Assembly (NCBI GenBank): GCA_007449985.2
Contig: VIIQ02000004.1
Coordinates: 744,001-808,000 of the forward strand
Reading direction: 5' to 3'
DNA length: 64,000 nt
DNA from: Desmodesmus armatus
Lineage: Eukaryota; Chlorophyta; Chlorophyceae; Sphaeropleales; Scenedesmaceae
Positions 39,901 to 51,834 of this stretch are shown here, piece after piece. Below the pieces are notes generated by a model. The model worked only from the letters and a program-made list of their open reading frames with translations. It ran no database searches and was not told the DNA's origin. A program made the position numbers and the translations under genes. Position 1 is the first letter of the stretch; the number at the start of each line of letters is the position of its first letter.

Positions 39901-42900
39901 GTTACGCACTGCAAGTGACGTACTGCCAGTGGGGTGGAGAGCGCCAGGTATCAACCATTACCAGTGCCTTGTAAGTGCAGAGTGGGTTGATCATGATCAA
40001 TAACTTTCACTCAGTATCGCCTCACTGCCCATGCTGTGTTATTGTGCTGCAGGGCGGCATGATGGAGGAGTGGCATCAGAAGCTGCACAACAACAGCAGT
40101 CCGGATGACCTGGCCATCTGCCAGGCCCTCCTTGACTACCTGGCGTCTGGCCAGGACATCAAGGTGTACTGGGACAGCCTGGCGAAAGAACGTAAGAGTG
40201 CACCTGGTGGGGCTGGGTGCAACCCGCTCGCAGCTCACCTGCCTGCGCTATGTCCTGCAGGTTGCCGAGGTGTGACAGCAGCCACAGGAGCTGTGGTATG
40301 TTGCATCAAGAAGCATGAGAGGGCTAATGGACGTCAGTCATAAGCTGAAACGTGTTGCAAGTGGCCGGCTGATCACCTGTTGTTTTGTTGGCCGCAGGCA
40401 TTGACGCTGAGCGCTTGGCGTCTTATGACCGCCCCATCCGCAGCCCACCCCCAACCTTCAGCGCTCAGCAGGTCCCACAGTTGACAGAGGACCTGATTGC
40501 ATACAGGTGCGCAAACGAGCGGTGTAGAGAGTCCTGGCTGGTGCTCACAAGGGTTGTTGAAGTGTGCATGTGGCACCCCATTGTTTGTGGCTGGAGCGTG
40601 CCGGTGGATCTGCTTGTTTGGTGCAGCGGGGTTTGCTGGCACATCAGCACTACATCGCCCTGGGCAGCGCCGACATGCATAGCACCACAGCTTTCACCCG
40701 AACAGTGTGGTGTGCTGAGTGTTCAGTGGCTACCACTCTGTGCTGTACCGGCTGCTCCTGACCAGCGCGTGCGTGCAACTCCGTCACGCAGGAGGACCTT
40801 GGCAGCAGTGCACAGCGGTGCTGACTTATCTTCAGCCATCGACGGTGTGCTGGGCTACGATGCAGGACATTGCAAGGGTGAGCAGGACGCACGCGACGCA
40901 CAGCAGTACTGTGACTTTTGGTCTGCAGTTGTTGCTTGATTGGCAGAGGCACGTGCGGAGATGTGTTGGCAAAGTGCTGACCTAGCGGCATGCTCTACAA
41001 GCAGGAACCCAACCCAACCATGTGTAACTCCCGGTGCAGACTGTGTAACACAGCCCCTGGTCTGGCGTGCGTACTGTTGCATGCTGGGGGGCAAATAATC
41101 ACAGCATGTGCAGGCAGATTGGAGGCTCACACGTGGTCGTGTTGAAGCAGCAGGCTCAGCACGTTTGTGTCCTGCAACTGTTTGTCCTGCAGGCAAACAT
41201 GTGAAGGTCGATCCCCTCTCAGCAGTTGCCACACCGCAGCTGCGCCAGCTGCTCTCAGCCCTGCTGATGCTGGTGCAGGGTGGCAGTGGCGTGAGCAGCG
41301 GCACAAGTGGCAGTGGCTGTGCCAGCAAGGTAACAGCCATGGTTGAGATGGACCGGTGCCTCAAGTTGCAGTCCCTCGTGGTGCAGGCACGCCACTGCCT
41401 GGCACCAGCGCTGCGGGGTGGCAACAAGGCATGCCAGGGCAGGTGAGTGCTGCAGGCGGCAACGCATGAAACAAGCCGGTCGAAAGTCTGCAAGTTGGTT
41501 GCGTGCTGGCAGCAACTGTGCCGTGACCTCACTTCCACTGTCTCCCTGTCTCGAAGCTGTGGTGTAATGCTGTTGTCATGGCTTGCGCGCTGTCAGCACT
41601 GTAAGGGCTGCTACCAGCAGGGCAGAGAGCTTGCGCCTAACGTCCGTGTTGTTGGCGCTCCTGCTCCTTTCACTCTCCTGCAGGCTGCGTGACGTCCTGT
41701 TCCTGGACCTTGCTTTGGAGATGACTGGCCGTGGTGCACTCGAGGCAGGGCTGGCAGCCATCCGCTTTGCAGCACCTTCCACTATGCTGGGCGGCCTGCT
41801 GGCCCTGCTGCAGCAGCCCCTGGCCTCAGCCTGCATGTCTGCGCTACCTGGCCAAGGCGGCAGCGCTGCGCTGGTGTCTGTGGCAGGCCAGCTGGCAATG
41901 CTGAGCCAGGAGTGCCCAGGTGCGACAGCGCGCAAGCTGACCGTTATTGCATTGCATGATTGCCAGCTACTTGTGTCGGTGACATGAACTGCATGATCGC
42001 CAGCTACTTGTGTCGGTGACATGAACTGCACGCCAGCTAGTGCGCGGACGCAAACAGCGCGAGCGTGCAGGCTGCAGCAATATAGCGCAGCTCTTGTTGC
42101 GCAGGTCCCTGCAAGTCCTAGGAGGTAGATCTAGCCTGGCCCAGCACACTGACCCCTGACACTGCACATGCCGTCCTGGTGACCTCCAGGCCTGGATGCT
42201 ACTGCCAAGGCGCGGCATGCGCTGTCCCTGCTTGAGCGCCTGCGGTCAGCCCTGGCCTCCCTGTCGGCAAGCGCTACTGCTGTGCTGCAACCCACAGCCA
42301 ACAGTCTGGCAGGTACGCACCCAGAGTACCGCTGGTAAAGGATTCCGCGCTGTGTCAGCTGGTATCAACAGTTGTGCACATCATGAAACACACCTCGGCA
42401 CTGGCTGCTGTTGCTCACCACTGCCGGCTGCAATAATCAGCAACCGCGCGAGTTGTTTCATGTTGACGTCTGAGGCAGCTGGGAACGCTGTGATGTGCTC
42501 GCACCGGTGCAAAATGCTGAAGCTACTGGGTGCTGGCTTTGTTTGCAGGTGCGCTGGGCCTGCCATCGGAGGGCCCCACTGGCCCCGTCCCCCTGCTGGC
42601 CGAGGAGATTGTGAGGGGGAGTTCTGCTGCTGCGCTGTCGCTGCTCCTGACGGCTGTTGAGCCAAGGTGGGCAGCCTGGCGGCCTTCACTAGCAACTGAC
42701 ATGGCACAATGTAGGCTCTGTTGCAACCCAGGGCGTTTTAGGACCCATGCTGCTGTCAAGCTTGCTGGCAGAACTGCTCACGCACTGATGACGGCAGGTC
42801 TGCTCACACATACTTGTGCATGTGTGTGTCACTGTGTCACTTGCAGCTTGCGCCGTCAGGCTGGTGTCAGTGCTTGGAGTGTGGTGAGCCGCCTGCCCAG

Positions 42901-45900
42901 CACTGTGACCGGCAAGCTCAGCGCCCTCACACCATGCTTGTCTCAGATACCGGCTGGCGCCCTGAAGACACCAACCATCCTGGTGCTGCAGCGCTTGGCA
43001 GGTCCGCACTTGAGTTGGTTGGTTAGCAGGCTTGTTCAGTTAGCTGGGTGTCAAGAGTTGGCACATGTGCTCTTTAAGGAGCTGCACATGTCATCGCGCA
43101 CCTCTGCGTTTGGTGCAAACTAATGGCCTGCATCAACACCAACGCCTGCATACCGGCAGCTTGTGCATCCACGGTGGCAGCAGCAACAGTGCTGTCTCGC
43201 AGGTTTCACCCAGTGTTGTCGCACTTCGTCTGGTGCTTTGCCACGCTTCACCGCCCCCTGTCTTTCCGTGGCTGGTGTTCGTGTCTCTGCTGGGGTTGTT
43301 GCTGCCCTTAGGCGAGGAGGAGGTCCCCCCTGGCGTGGTGGGCGTGGTGGTGTTGGGTGACTGCCCAGACGTGCTGAGCCACTGTGCGGTGCGCGCACGC
43401 AACTGCAAGATCCCGGTGGTGGCATGCCCCAGGTAAGCCTTTGCAGGACCTGGTGTGCTGCTGTCACAACACATGCACTGCTGGTTCACAGATGGCTGTG
43501 ATGTACCTGTGAGACGTGTTGATGGCGTGCACTGTAGTCAGGGTGGCCTAGGCTGCTTGTTGGCAGGCTTGGCGCCGTGCATGTTTCATGACTGCTCCAC
43601 CACCAGTAAGGTGTGTTACCGCGTGCCACTGTCCCTTCTGACCTGTTGCCGCCCGCACTATGCACTGCTGATGTATGTGCCGTTTCACCGCTGCACTGCT
43701 GCTGCGCCTTGCTGTGTGTTTTGTTCTCCAGCTCTGAGGCTGCCCAGGTGTCTCACGTGACCAGCTTGGCAGGCAAGCACGTGGCCCTCACCATCAAGGC
43801 AGACGAGGTCACACTGCATGAGGCTGCTGCCGATGCTACAGGAGGTGCACAGCAAGGCAGCACCAGCATGGACCAGCAATCAAAGGTGTGTGTTTCTATG
43901 GTTGCGAACTTGATTGCCACACAGAAGCAGAGGTGCCGCCCTGCTCCCCAGCAGTGAAGGAATGTCTGTTTAACCCTTTATCTGCCAGCAATAATTGAGT
44001 GCCTTTATCGGCATATCGAGGGATGATAACTTTGACGTACTCCGGAGGAGTGCGGGGTATCGCTGGAAAGCCCGCGAGGTCAGCTTTCCGGCAAGCCCGC
44101 TGCGGCCTTCAGCAGACAAGTCCTGTGAAAGTTATGTGCTTCGATGCAGGCCCCAATGTTGCTACTAGATATAGTATCCCGGCAGGTAAAGGGTTAAACC
44201 CTGTCTGTGTCCTGCGCAAGCGTCCCAGAGGCATGTTGGCAGTGTGCACAGCCAGCCTCAAGACCCACCAGGTTGCGCATGCGTTGTGCTGACCCCCTCC
44301 TGCAGGTTGAGCAAGCAGACTTCATGAGCTTGCCCTGCTCAAGCAGTAAATACAAGTTTGCTCAACTCTGTGCATGTGCAGTACAACCGCCTGCAAGTCA
44401 TGGTTTGAATGGGCAAACAGCGCAAACAGCCAGCAGCGAGACCCAAGGCTGCGCCTGCGCTGTGCTGACCCCTTCCTGCAGGTCGAGCAAGCGGGCCCTG
44501 CTAAGGCCACCCTGACGGCTGCACCCGCCAGCGCCTGGGACGGGGACTGGGTCCTCACCCTCGACCAGTTCGCCCCCGGGGCTGTGGGTCAAAAGGCAAT
44601 GAGCACAACCAACCTGCACAAGGCTGCCGCCACTGCAGCTGCCGCTGCCGGCACAGCTGCGCGCAGCAGTGGCGAGGTCTTGCAGCTGCCAGGCTGGGTG
44701 AAGCTGCCTGCCTCAGTGGCGCTGCCTCATGGCAGCTTTGAGGCTGTGCTGAGGGCACCCCTCAACAGTGACATGAGGGAGCAGCTGGAGCAGCTGGCTG
44801 GGCGCATCGCTGCAGCTGCAGTGCAGCACCCCGGCAACCCTGAGGCATGTGCTGCTGAGCTGGAGCAGATCAGGTACGGTCACGCTATGTCAGGGTGCAG
44901 GGTCTATAAGCTGACACAATGAGCATTGTTGTGTGGGGTTGCAGCTAGAGTGCAGTACTAGGCAGCTTTTGTGCATCAGCTGATGTGTGGCCGCTGGTGC
45001 GCGTCTGCTGGAGTTATTCTGCAGCGCACCTTCCGAGTCAGCTTTGGCATGTGCACCCTTGATTGTGCTGCAATGCTGGGTTGCATCGCCCACTGCAGCT
45101 GAAGAAGTTTGCATGTGTGCTGCCATGTTATGCACTGCAGGACCCTTGTCCAGCAGCTGCAGGTGCCTCCTGGCTTGCACCACAGCCTGACACAGCAGCT
45201 CACTGCCATCGCAGCAGCACAGACCACCGCAGCTGCAAGCAGCAACGGCAACGGCAGGAGCAGCGCTTCTGCTGGGTACGACTGGGACCGTGTCTGGGCT
45301 GCCATCAAGGGTGTGTGGGCGAGCCAGTGGAACAGCAGGGCTGTAGCAGCACTGGGCAAGGCTGGCCTGCCCCTGCAGCACCTCAGGATGGGCGTGCTGC
45401 TGCAGCCGCTGCTGCCTGCACGCTATGCCTGGGTGGCGCACACAGTCAACCCTGCCACAGGCAGTGCGGATGAGGTGTGTGTCCAGCTGGTGGTGGGGCT
45501 GGGGGAGGTGCTGGTTGGCAACCACCCTGGCAGGGCCCTTGGTGGCATTGTGAGCCGGAAGGCCCTGAGGTCCGCCCTGCAGGCAGCTGGTAGGTTTGAT
45601 GCAGGCAGTGTGCCTCCAGTGCCGGAAGACGACCAGCTGTTGGAGGCTGTGGATGTTGTGAGCTACCCCTCGAAGGACGCCGCTATTCTGCCTGAGGGGC
45701 TGCAGCTGCCCAGCTGTGGCGGGGATGCCGGCTGGGGCAGCAGTGCCAAGGCTGTGTTCATGGCGCGCTCCGACTCCAACGCAGAGGACCTGCCTGGGTG
45801 AGTGATGTGGCAGCTCAACCGCCAGTGTTTGCTCACCGGCCATCCCAGGCTGCTCCCTTTGAATGTATCAGCAGCTTGAGCACACTTGTCAGTCTGAATA

Positions 45901-46296
45901 CAGCGGTGAAGACCGGGCAGAGTTTGACCATGTGGTCAAGGAGGTCTGAGGACTTGTTCATGAGACACCAAGCAGTCATTTGTCCCATTCTGCTGACTAT
46001 TTCATTTAACCATATCATTTGTCTTCCTGTGCAGGTTTGCTGGCGCTGGTCTGTTTGACAGCATCCCCAGTGCCCCCACCACAGCGCGCCTCATCAACTA
46101 CACCAAGGAGCCGATGGCGTTCAAGGAGACTGCAGCTGCTGCCCTGCTGTGGCAGTGCGCCCTGGCAGCCGTGGCGGCAGAGGAGGTGCTGCAGCAGCAG
46201 GAGGGAGGCAGCGATGCCGGGGTAGGGCTGGATGTGGAGGGGTGCATCACTGTCGACGGCAGCATGTGGGTGGTGCAGGCACGCCCACAGGTGTGA
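33942..46296 (+). CDS. GWD: Alpha-glucan water dikinase (chloroplast)
   Basis: This enzyme phosphorylates starch glucose residues with the beta-phosphate of ATP in the plastid, which starch breakdown requires. Exon ends (26): 33942-34217, 34540-34807, 35065-35164, 35355-35543, 35712-35880, 36053-36166, 36540-36684, 36975-37106, 37362-37485, 37730-38251, 38450-38545, 38767-39031, 39365-39499, 40053-40191, 40398-40506, 40792-40877, 41193-41442, 41684-41919, 42190-42312, 42549-42666, 42847-43001, 43312-43432, 43732-43885, 44482-44873, 45141-45797, 46035-46296. They join in phase to about 1778 aa. Met at 33942 starts an Arg/Pro-rich plastid transit peptide. Two CBM45-type starch-binding modules follow (LHWGCINAQG; LVLQWSGADL). 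WNHNYNVKPREIS and GGMMEEWHQKLHNNSSPDD are GWD signatures. The phosphohistidine is in LSHCAVRARN (near residue 1274), the ATP-grasp part has MARSDSNAEDLPG, and the end is VVQARPQV. A Gln/His/Pro-rich linker (35712-35880) and a long Ser/Ala insert in exon 10 make it longer than plant GWD1. Confidence 0.92.
41957..42031 (+). repeat. 36-bp tandem duplication in a GWD intron
   Basis: Two nearly identical 36-bp units containing GCCAGCTACTTGTGTCGGTG lie head to tail in the intron after exon 18. Confidence 0.85.
43974..44193. mobile_element. piggyBac-type MITE in a GWD intron
   Basis: A 220-bp element is flanked by TTAA on both sides (43970-43973, 44194-44197). It has 13-bp terminal inverted repeats, CCCTTTATCTGCC and GGCAGGTAAAGGG (12 of 13 pair). 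TTAA duplication with CCCTTT-type ends is typical of piggyBac superfamily elements. An inner inverted pair (ATAACTTT ... AAAGTTAT) adds a fold-back structure. There is no coding capacity, so it is non-autonomous. It lies in the intron between GWD exons 23 and 24. Confidence 0.82.
44248..44496 (+). repeat. Duplicated splice-acceptor block before GWD exon 24
   Basis: About 73 bp at 44248-44320 recur at 44425-44496, including TGTGCTGACCCC, the CCTGCAG acceptor and the first ~13 bases of exon 24 (encoding VEQA). The upstream copy is a complete decoy acceptor with an open frame behind it (VEQADFMSLPC...). The downstream copy is taken as the real exon start because its product (VEQAGPAKATLT) runs on into the conserved domain. 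Confidence 0.8.
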
Positions 46297-48826
46297 GACC
46301 TAACGCCAGTAACATGACTGCAATCCCATCAAGGAGCAACATGTGTGCTTGCTGACTTCGATGGGCACAGTGGCTTTCGCAATCCCGTGGATGTAGAAAT
46401 GAAGAACATACTGTAGGATGTGTTGGTGTGTGTATGTGTGATGACGGCATCTGACTGATGCCGCATGGCTTCAGCTGTGTCTGTTGATGCGAGTTTCCAG
46501 GAAGCCCCTTGGGGGCAGTGTTGCTTGCGGTGTCAATGGCAGTGGTGAAGTACAGATCCTTGCTGTCGATGTTGATGTGAGGGAGTCATGAGGCTGCGCA
46601 GTGCAGGCGCGTTGTGGTGAAGTGAGTGCCGTTGTTGTGTTGTAGTGTGGTGGTGTTGATGGTGAGTAGCCAACACACCTTGTTGTGCCAGGGTTAGCCG
46701 TGCCTGTCTGTGGGCGTCATATTTTACCTACACGTCGTTCTCTCTGAGGTCCTCTACTGCACGCTGTAGATGCTACTTTGTGCAGCGCGGGTATGGCCAG
46801 CTTCCCCGCACGGAAGCCACTGCGTATGCGGTCTGGGCCCAGGCCCAGGCAATAAGTGTGGTGCTGCACATCAGGTAGTAAGTTCTCGGAGTCACTTTTG
46901 TGTGATGCGCATGCGCTGTCGTCATCAGCTGCAAAATGTGTCATGCAGCCAGCGCATGGCAGGTCCAGAATATTTGTGTGGTTGGAACAATGGCGTTGAT
47001 GGGCAGGCAGTGTGTTTCGCCGCTGATATTACATTGTGTGTCGCGCTGGGTGCAGTGGATGGCGGGCAGTGTTGATTATTTTTGCAGTCAGCAGGTGCAA
47101 GAATGTGTGCGCAAGCATCCGGCCACTGCCGAGTGTGTATCGCCGTCGGCGCAGGAGTTGGTTTGCGGGCGCCTGCTGCAGCGGCATGCTGTGCAGTGTG
47201 GCATGTTGTTGTCAGGCTCTCTGCATGGTGCACTGCATTGCGGCAGCTGCAGCAGCTAGGCTGTCTGCATTCACAGACCTGGCACAAGCAAGCCTTGTGT
47301 TCACCGCTGAATCAGTTGCCAGAAGCCTTGCATTGTTGTTTTGCTAGCATTGTTGTGTGGTGGCTACTGTCCACCACAGCAGGCTCGTGGCCATGTGTTG
47401 TGTGGTAGTCCGTACTGCAGCAGTGTGATCGCAGGAGCTCTGACTTGTTCTCGTCAAGTAGGGCAGTTCCACTGCGTGGCACCATCTGTGCAGACTGCCA
47501 GGCTCGTGCCTGTCTTGCAGTGCACAACAAAGCTGATGGCTCCCTGCCTCACATATTCCCACTGCCGCTTTGCAATGGGTTCAGGATTTGTTGCTTGGCA
47601 GCTGCCAACAGAGGTCTTCTGCTGGCCCCTTCAACGCTGCCAGAGGTTAAGGCTTTGACACAGGCTCCTGCCTTTGCTGAACCTGCTTGCGCACGTGCTG
47701 CAACAAGCACTTGCTGCGCAAGCCATTTGTACAATAGCGTTGTGTCGCAGGGCAGGCTGGTTGTTTGGAACAGGTGGCGGCAGAATGCCGGGCATGCTGA
47801 CAGGGTTGGCAACAGCTTTGTTGCGCCCGGATCGGATAGGTGGTGAGGCGTTGAGCTGCCTTGAAGCAGCCATGACTGCTTCAGCTCACTGCTTTGCATA
47901 CCTTGGTGATGGGCAACCATGGCTGCATGCTTTACGGCTTCAGTTCACACGTACTATGTTGTAAGGAAGTACAAGAGGGCGACATGTCTTCTAGCTAGTA
48001 GAGATTTGGCAAAAGTTGTAGCACAGCTAGACTGTTGCCTTGTGGTGCTGTTTTGGGCACCTGGGTAAATTTCCTTTTTTTGGGATGGGGGGGGGGGGGG
48101 GGGGTTGTTACAAGTAGATACTTTCATCGCAAAGCGGTACTCTCTACAATTTTAAATGTGTTATCTGTGCATAGAAAACCTGCTAGCAAAGTGTTACAGT
48201 GGTTGTGATGATGGTGCCATGGTCTTGACGAGGCATTGTGATCTGCACTGCTGCACACTAGCGCAATTTCACCAGGCTTGTTACAGTGCGCTTGCTAAAG
48301 TCACTTGCATGGCTGTTACTGACGTGGGTAGCCACGCCTGCTGCCTGCTTCATTGTACAGCAATCAAGAAAAGTTTCCAACGTCCACAGAACAATGTACA
48401 AGCCCGGCAACAGTGACACCCTCCTTCCCCGCTCAGCACAACGGACCTGCCGCAAGAAAATAGCCTCTTAGTAGGCTGACAGCAGCCCTGAAAAAATGCC
48501 GTGCCAAAGTGTTGTCGGAAACCTGTTGTCACACCACAGCACATCACAAGCTCTGTTGCCAAAAGCCCAACATGACTGAGGTCGGTCCGAGGTGGCAGCC
48601 AGACCGATGCGCCATTCACAGCTGATCAGCCGCCTGTGCTGATCGCTGGTATCCGACAAAACCCACCCACAAGCATCGACTGCAGCAATCACAGACGCAA
48701 CATGCGGCCTCCCTCCCTGCCTGCACATCAGCGGCAGCTGCCATCCCTCTGGCTGAGCCAGACTCGACTCCGGTTCGGGCCACATTTAAATTTAAACGGC
48801 CTTCCAAGCACACCGCCAGGTCACAG
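46297..48826. other. Long intergenic region between convergent genes
   Basis: The water dikinase (plus) and the PsbP gene (minus) both end toward this 2.5-kb stretch, so it holds their two 3' UTRs. It is TG-rich, with an 18-G run at 48087-48104. Reading frames here are short and show no domain or exon signature. Confidence 0.55.
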
Positions 48827-51523
48827 TCACAGCAGCTTGAAGGTGTCCACGATGTGCCTCAGGTTGGACTCAGAGGCACGGAAGCTCTGCAGAGGCACAG
48901 TACATCATGATGCAGGTGTGAGAACCCTTCTCACACTTGAAGCCAAATGTGGTCTGCTTATATACCAACACAAAAGTGCTCAAGCAGCAGATGCAGCTGC
49001 TCGAATTGAAACTACTGCACCATTCAGCACATAGCATTGAGGTGCTGGCAAGTAGCGGCTGCAACCACAGCAACACAGAATGCTGTGATGCCCAGGCCTC
49101 CCCTTTTCAACGGGAACACTTACCTTAGATGGGCTGCGCACAAACAGCGCAAACACCTTGCCATCCTTGACTGCGATGCTGGACAAGTAGTGGAAAGCCT
49201 GCACAGCACAGATGTCAGCACATCACATGAGCGTTGAGCTACAAGACATCCATCCTCGCAGGAGTTCTGTCAGGTGTTTTGAGCTGCATTGCCTGGACAT
49301 GGGACGCATGCGGGTGAACAAGCGACACCGCACCGCTGTGGCGAAACCCCCGCGGCTGTGGCAGTGCTGCTAAGAGCAAGCGCTCACGACAGCGCTGTTA
49401 GCATCCTGTCATACAGGCCGCAATGGCCCTGCCGCCATCGTTTGGACTTTGTGGCACCATCGGCAGCCGCGCCACCTCTGCACGCTTAATTTGCTACGCT
49501 GCTTGGCTTAGCTGAGGCAGCTGGCTGTCACACGTCTGCAGGTACTGACTGGCAGCCACTCCATCTGCCAACCCTGCAAGAGAAGTGACTGGTGCGCCTC
49601 ACCGGTGACTGGATCTCATAATCATAGAACTTGATGCCACCGCGCTCTGCTTCCGTCTTAGTCACATCCTCAGCATCATTCAGGGCGTCCTGCAGGTACA
49701 AAAAGGTGGACAGCAGCATGTATCAGGTGCAGACAGCAGCTGTGCAGCCCAATCTACAAGTAATAGTCATGGTCTGTGGCTCTCATGCAGCACACATTGC
49801 ACGATGCCCTGCACGAAGTGGATTGCTCAGGTTGCCAGGCCTCTGCTGCCACCCGGCTCCTAACAAAATTTGCTGCAAGGGAGTGTGTCTCTGGCTACAG
49901 CCTCGCCCCTCAAAGAGGGAGCGTGCAGCATGACAAGCCTTGTTCAGACTGTCCCTGATATCAGGCAGCTGAACATGCCGTGTTCGCATGGCACCACCTC
50001 AGCACACCCTTTCTCACCCAGGCTCAACTGCTTGGCAGCACTCAGGGCGCAGGCCCCTTTGAACAATTTCCAGTATCCCTCCCCTACACCCATTTACCCA
50101 TGCAGTGCGCTGCAGTGCGGCTGCTTGCAGGGGTTCTCACTCCCTCTGGAGAGCCCACCTGCAGATTGTAGTCTGCTCCAGCAAAGCTGGCAAAGGTTGA
50201 GTCAATGTCCGTCAGCTTGAAGGACTTGTCGTCCTCACCAGCACGTGTCAAGGTGATGACAAAAGCACGCTGGTCTGCAGCACAGCACAGCACAACGTAG
50301 TGAGCATCCAGCAAACACTGACTTGGGACAAGCAGCCAGGGGACCCAATCACACCCTCCAGAAAGGCATGCTGCATCACAAGGCCTCTCTACCTCTTCAC
50401 ACAGTGAATAGCTGGGAATGGCAACACGAGAACCAACTACTGTGACATGCCGCCACCTGCTTTTGAGTCCAGGTAGGAAGGTAGCATGCATTCCTTTCAG
50501 CGAGCCTTGCTCCAGGGCAGGCTGCCACTGCCAAGTAACCGCACAAAACACCATTCAGAGAGGCCAACTGTAGCGCCTGCCCAAACCAACTTCAGCTGGA
50601 ATGGAGCGGTGAAGCCATGTTTTGATGCAGAGGCTGCAACAGTGCACGCTGTAGGTGCAACACTGCTGCGCACCTTTGCTGCGGGGGTTGACAACACGGC
50701 TGTCAACACCTTGGGTGCCCTTCTCGACCTGCACAACACCAACAAAGCACAGTAGCAGCTGTCAGCTGATCTTGACATGTCTGATTGTGCAGCGCAACAA
50801 CCTGCTGATGTACACCACGCAACCAGCGTGCACATCACAACTGGCACCCCGCTGCTGTTTCATAATGGCACCCAGCTGCCATCATAGGAAGTTCCACTGC
50901 TGCTGGTGTGAGGGGTCCTGGGTGGCAGACCCCTGTACACACCTTGGATGGCACCTCTGACTTCCACCCGGTGGGGTACTCGAAGGAGTACTTGGGCTTC
51001 TCGTTGGCATTGCCTCCGTAGCCTCCATAGCTGGTGGGAGGGCTGGCCATGCCCAGCAGGGTGGAGAACTCACCTGTGTCACCAAGGTCACGGGACAACA
51101 GCACAGCTTCTGTCAAATCTGCCAGCTGGACAGCAGAAGACTAATACTGCTCATATCAATGTACCTGTGTGCTGGTGTGTCTGAAACGTTGCCAAGCAAG
51201 TTGTGCTGTGGCCAGGTTGATCTGGTGAGTGCCCAACATGCACTGTGGATCAGCCGGATCTGCGCCAAGACGAGACTCGGACGCTCACCCTCATCTGCCT
51301 GAGCAGACTGCTGCAGCATTAAGGGCACAACTGCGCTGAATGCCAGCATCTGCCTGCGATCAATGCCATGTTGCTGCTCCTGCACCTCCCGGCTGGAGGC
51401 ATTGACCTTCACACGAAGGCTACTGGAATGAAATGCAGGCTTGAAGCTAGCAAAAGCTGCCCTCTTGCTGCTTGCGGTCCTGCTGACAGCAGAGCTGACT
51501 GGGCTGGCAGTAAGTGCCGACAT
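48827..51523 (-). CDS. PsbP-domain protein of the thylakoid lumen
   Basis: Seven exons (51523-51289, 51118-50943, 50728-50674, 50274-50159, 49689-49603, 49198-49124, 48886-48827) splice in phase to 267 aa. The N-terminus is a Ser/Ala/Lys/Arg-rich plastid transit peptide, then DRRQMLAFSAVVPLMLQQ and SAQA, a twin-arginine lumen signal with an AXA cleavage site. The mature part is a PsbP fold: YSFEYPTGWKSE, VEKGTQGVDSRVVNPRSK, FASFAGADYNLQ, GGIKFYDYEIQSP, HYLSSIAVKDGKVFALFV and ESNLRHIVDTFKLL. It differs from the canonical oxygen-evolving-complex PsbP and resembles the PPL/PPD paralogues, which assist photosystem assembly or NDH; which one is undecided. The start is the first Met before the transit peptide. 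Confidence 0.88.
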
Positions 51524-51834
51524 GGTGCTTAGCTGGGCTGATGAAAGCTACAGACGGTGCTCAACAGCACAATTTGTGTGCGTAAACCACACCTGTGCAA
51601 CTTTTCAGGGTCCAGGCCCAGGGTTGATCAATGGATGTTTGACCTGGCTGACCAGCCTGATGATGCAGTGCTACGGTATACTGCCCATAACCTCATGCCA
51701 CGGCTGTTCAACAGCAGATCTGCAACAAGCAACACCCTGTCACATCCCACACAGCACATCCTGCAAGGCAACGCTCTGCAACACTTCAGAGCAGACTGCC
51801 ACGTTGCACTGAATCAGTACCCTTTCCCACTTGG
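51524..51834. other. Intergenic, promoter side of the PsbP gene
   Basis: 311 bp separate the PsbP start from the stop of the next minus-strand gene. It must hold the PsbP promoter and the 3' UTR of the upstream gene. No clear motif is seen. Confidence 0.4.

Noticed and set aside
46297..48826. Small ORFs in the GWD-PsbP interval as genes
   Set aside because: Short, on all frames, no motifs and no phase-compatible splice sites.
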